From NCBI RefSeq assembly GCF_000023465.1, contig NC_014041.1:3292001-3356000 (forward strand): DNA of 64,000 nucleotides, written 5' to 3'. A model generated the notes under the pieces. It was not told the origin of the DNA, searched no databases, and saw nothing but the letters and a program-made list of their open reading frames with translations. Source of the stretch: Zunongwangia profunda SM-A87. GTDB lineage: Bacteria > Bacteroidota > Bacteroidia > Flavobacteriales > Flavobacteriaceae. Both the position numbers and the translations under genes were made by a program. Position 1 is the stretch's first letter. Each line of letters opens with the position of its first letter. Of the stretch, positions 63,563 through 64,000 are shown one piece after another.

Positions 63563-64000
63563 ATGATGATGAAAAAATTAGCAATATGGGGCCTGACGGG
63601 ACTGTTTTTTTGTTCCTGCGCCACCACCAGAAAAATTGAAGATGACAGATTACAAATTCGTTTTCTGGACGAATATGTTATCGACAAAGATCTTAAAATA
63701 GACAACACTAAAGTTGGTGGTCTATCAGGTATCGATTATAAGGATGGTAGCTATTATTTTATTGTCGATACACCGTCAGATGCCCGTTTCTATCAAGCCG
63801 AAATTAAGCTTTCCGCAAATAAAATTGATACCGTAAACTTTAAAAAAACGGTAATGATCGAAAAGACTGCTGAATTCTTCAAAGATCATACTTTAGATCC
63901 TGAAGCCATTAGGTTTTTACCCGAAGAAAATCAAGTGTATATTAGTAGTGAAGGGAGCATTAATAACCAAAAAGATCCTTCCGTTTTTATTTTAGACGAA
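63563..64000 (+). CDS. Phytase-esterase-like lipoprotein, 3' truncated by window edge
   Basis: Three ATG codons in a row start the frame at 63563; a lipoprotein signal ends at FFCSC (Cys19). 146 residues are visible, with VGGLSGIDYKDGSYYFIVDTPSDARFY and LDPEAIRFLPEENQVYISSEGS, which match the beta-propeller family called esterase-like activity of phytase. The protein continues past the window. Substrate unknown; likely a secreted or surface phosphoesterase. Confidence 0.8.
   Translation, partial: MMMKKLAIWGLTGLFFCSCATTRKIEDDRLQIRFLDEYVIDKDLKIDNTKVGGLSGIDYKDGSYYFIVDTPSDARFYQAEIKLSANKIDTVNFKKTVMIEKTAEFFKDHTLDPEAIRFLPEENQVYISSEGSINNQKDPSVFILDE

Noticed and set aside
1..64000. tRNA, rRNA, prophage or insertion sequences
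   Set aside because: No cloverleaf, rRNA segment, transposase, integrase or phage structural gene was recognised on either strand, though reading by eye cannot exclude a small RNA gene.

Overview
The window looks like chromosomal DNA of a marine-type Flavobacteriaceae (Bacteroidota) close to Zunongwangia, Gramella or Salegentibacter. The evidence is low GC, paired SusC/SusD genes, type IX secretion (T9SS) type B sorting, PorP/SprF and OmpA/PD40 proteins, a CAL67264-type small membrane protein, menaquinone genes next to holA, and TAnnTTTG-like promoter elements. The genus is an inference from protein families. No rRNA, tRNA, CRISPR array, insertion sequence or prophage was recognised.

Region 1 (1-11.8 kb) is a glucuronoxylan utilisation locus. 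On the + strand it carries a GH67 alpha-glucuronidase (cut by the left edge), an SDR oxidoreductase, a lipoprotein GH10 xylanase and a GH115 alpha-glucuronidase. A SusC/SusD uptake pair converges from the - strand. GH10 cuts the backbone, GH115 and GH67 remove methyl-glucuronic acid at internal and terminal positions, SusCD imports the oligosaccharides, and the SDR may reduce a hexuronate intermediate. LacI-like operator sites lie upstream of susC.

Region 2 (12-32 kb) is mostly housekeeping: a PAP2 phosphatase with two small companion genes, a MATE exporter, an M28 peptidase, a GNAT-like protein, Hsp20, a DUF2254 protein followed by a 7TM histidine kinase and response regulator, the ribosome factor EttA, DinB, an acyl-CoA carboxylase beta subunit, an M1 peptidase, and an XRE regulator with its membrane partner. 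Region 3 (29-38.6 kb) holds menE, a CPBP protease, menC, a UPF0173 hydrolase, menA and holA on the - strand, with an HsdR-N-like protein, a GT2 enzyme and an OmpA lipoprotein divergent to them.

Region 4 (38.8-45.7 kb) has an AraC regulator and a second SusC/SusD pair with no enzyme genes beside it. An 814-bp upstream region contains several perfect palindromes. Region 5 (45.7-56.8 kb) is a surface-adhesin operon: an 1800-residue T9SS type B adhesin with four nearly identical 483-bp repeats, then PorP/SprF, a TPR-PD40-OmpA protein and a C1q-like secreted protein. A TPR/transmembrane/HTH regulator lies upstream. This is the most distinctive part of the window. Region 6 (56.8-64 kb) starts with a 1.2-kb gene-less stretch, followed by a C11 protease lipoprotein and a small stress-type group (DUF1003, MscS, Crp/Fnr, HAD, CatA-like, CsbD). 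It ends in a phytase-esterase-like lipoprotein cut by the right edge.
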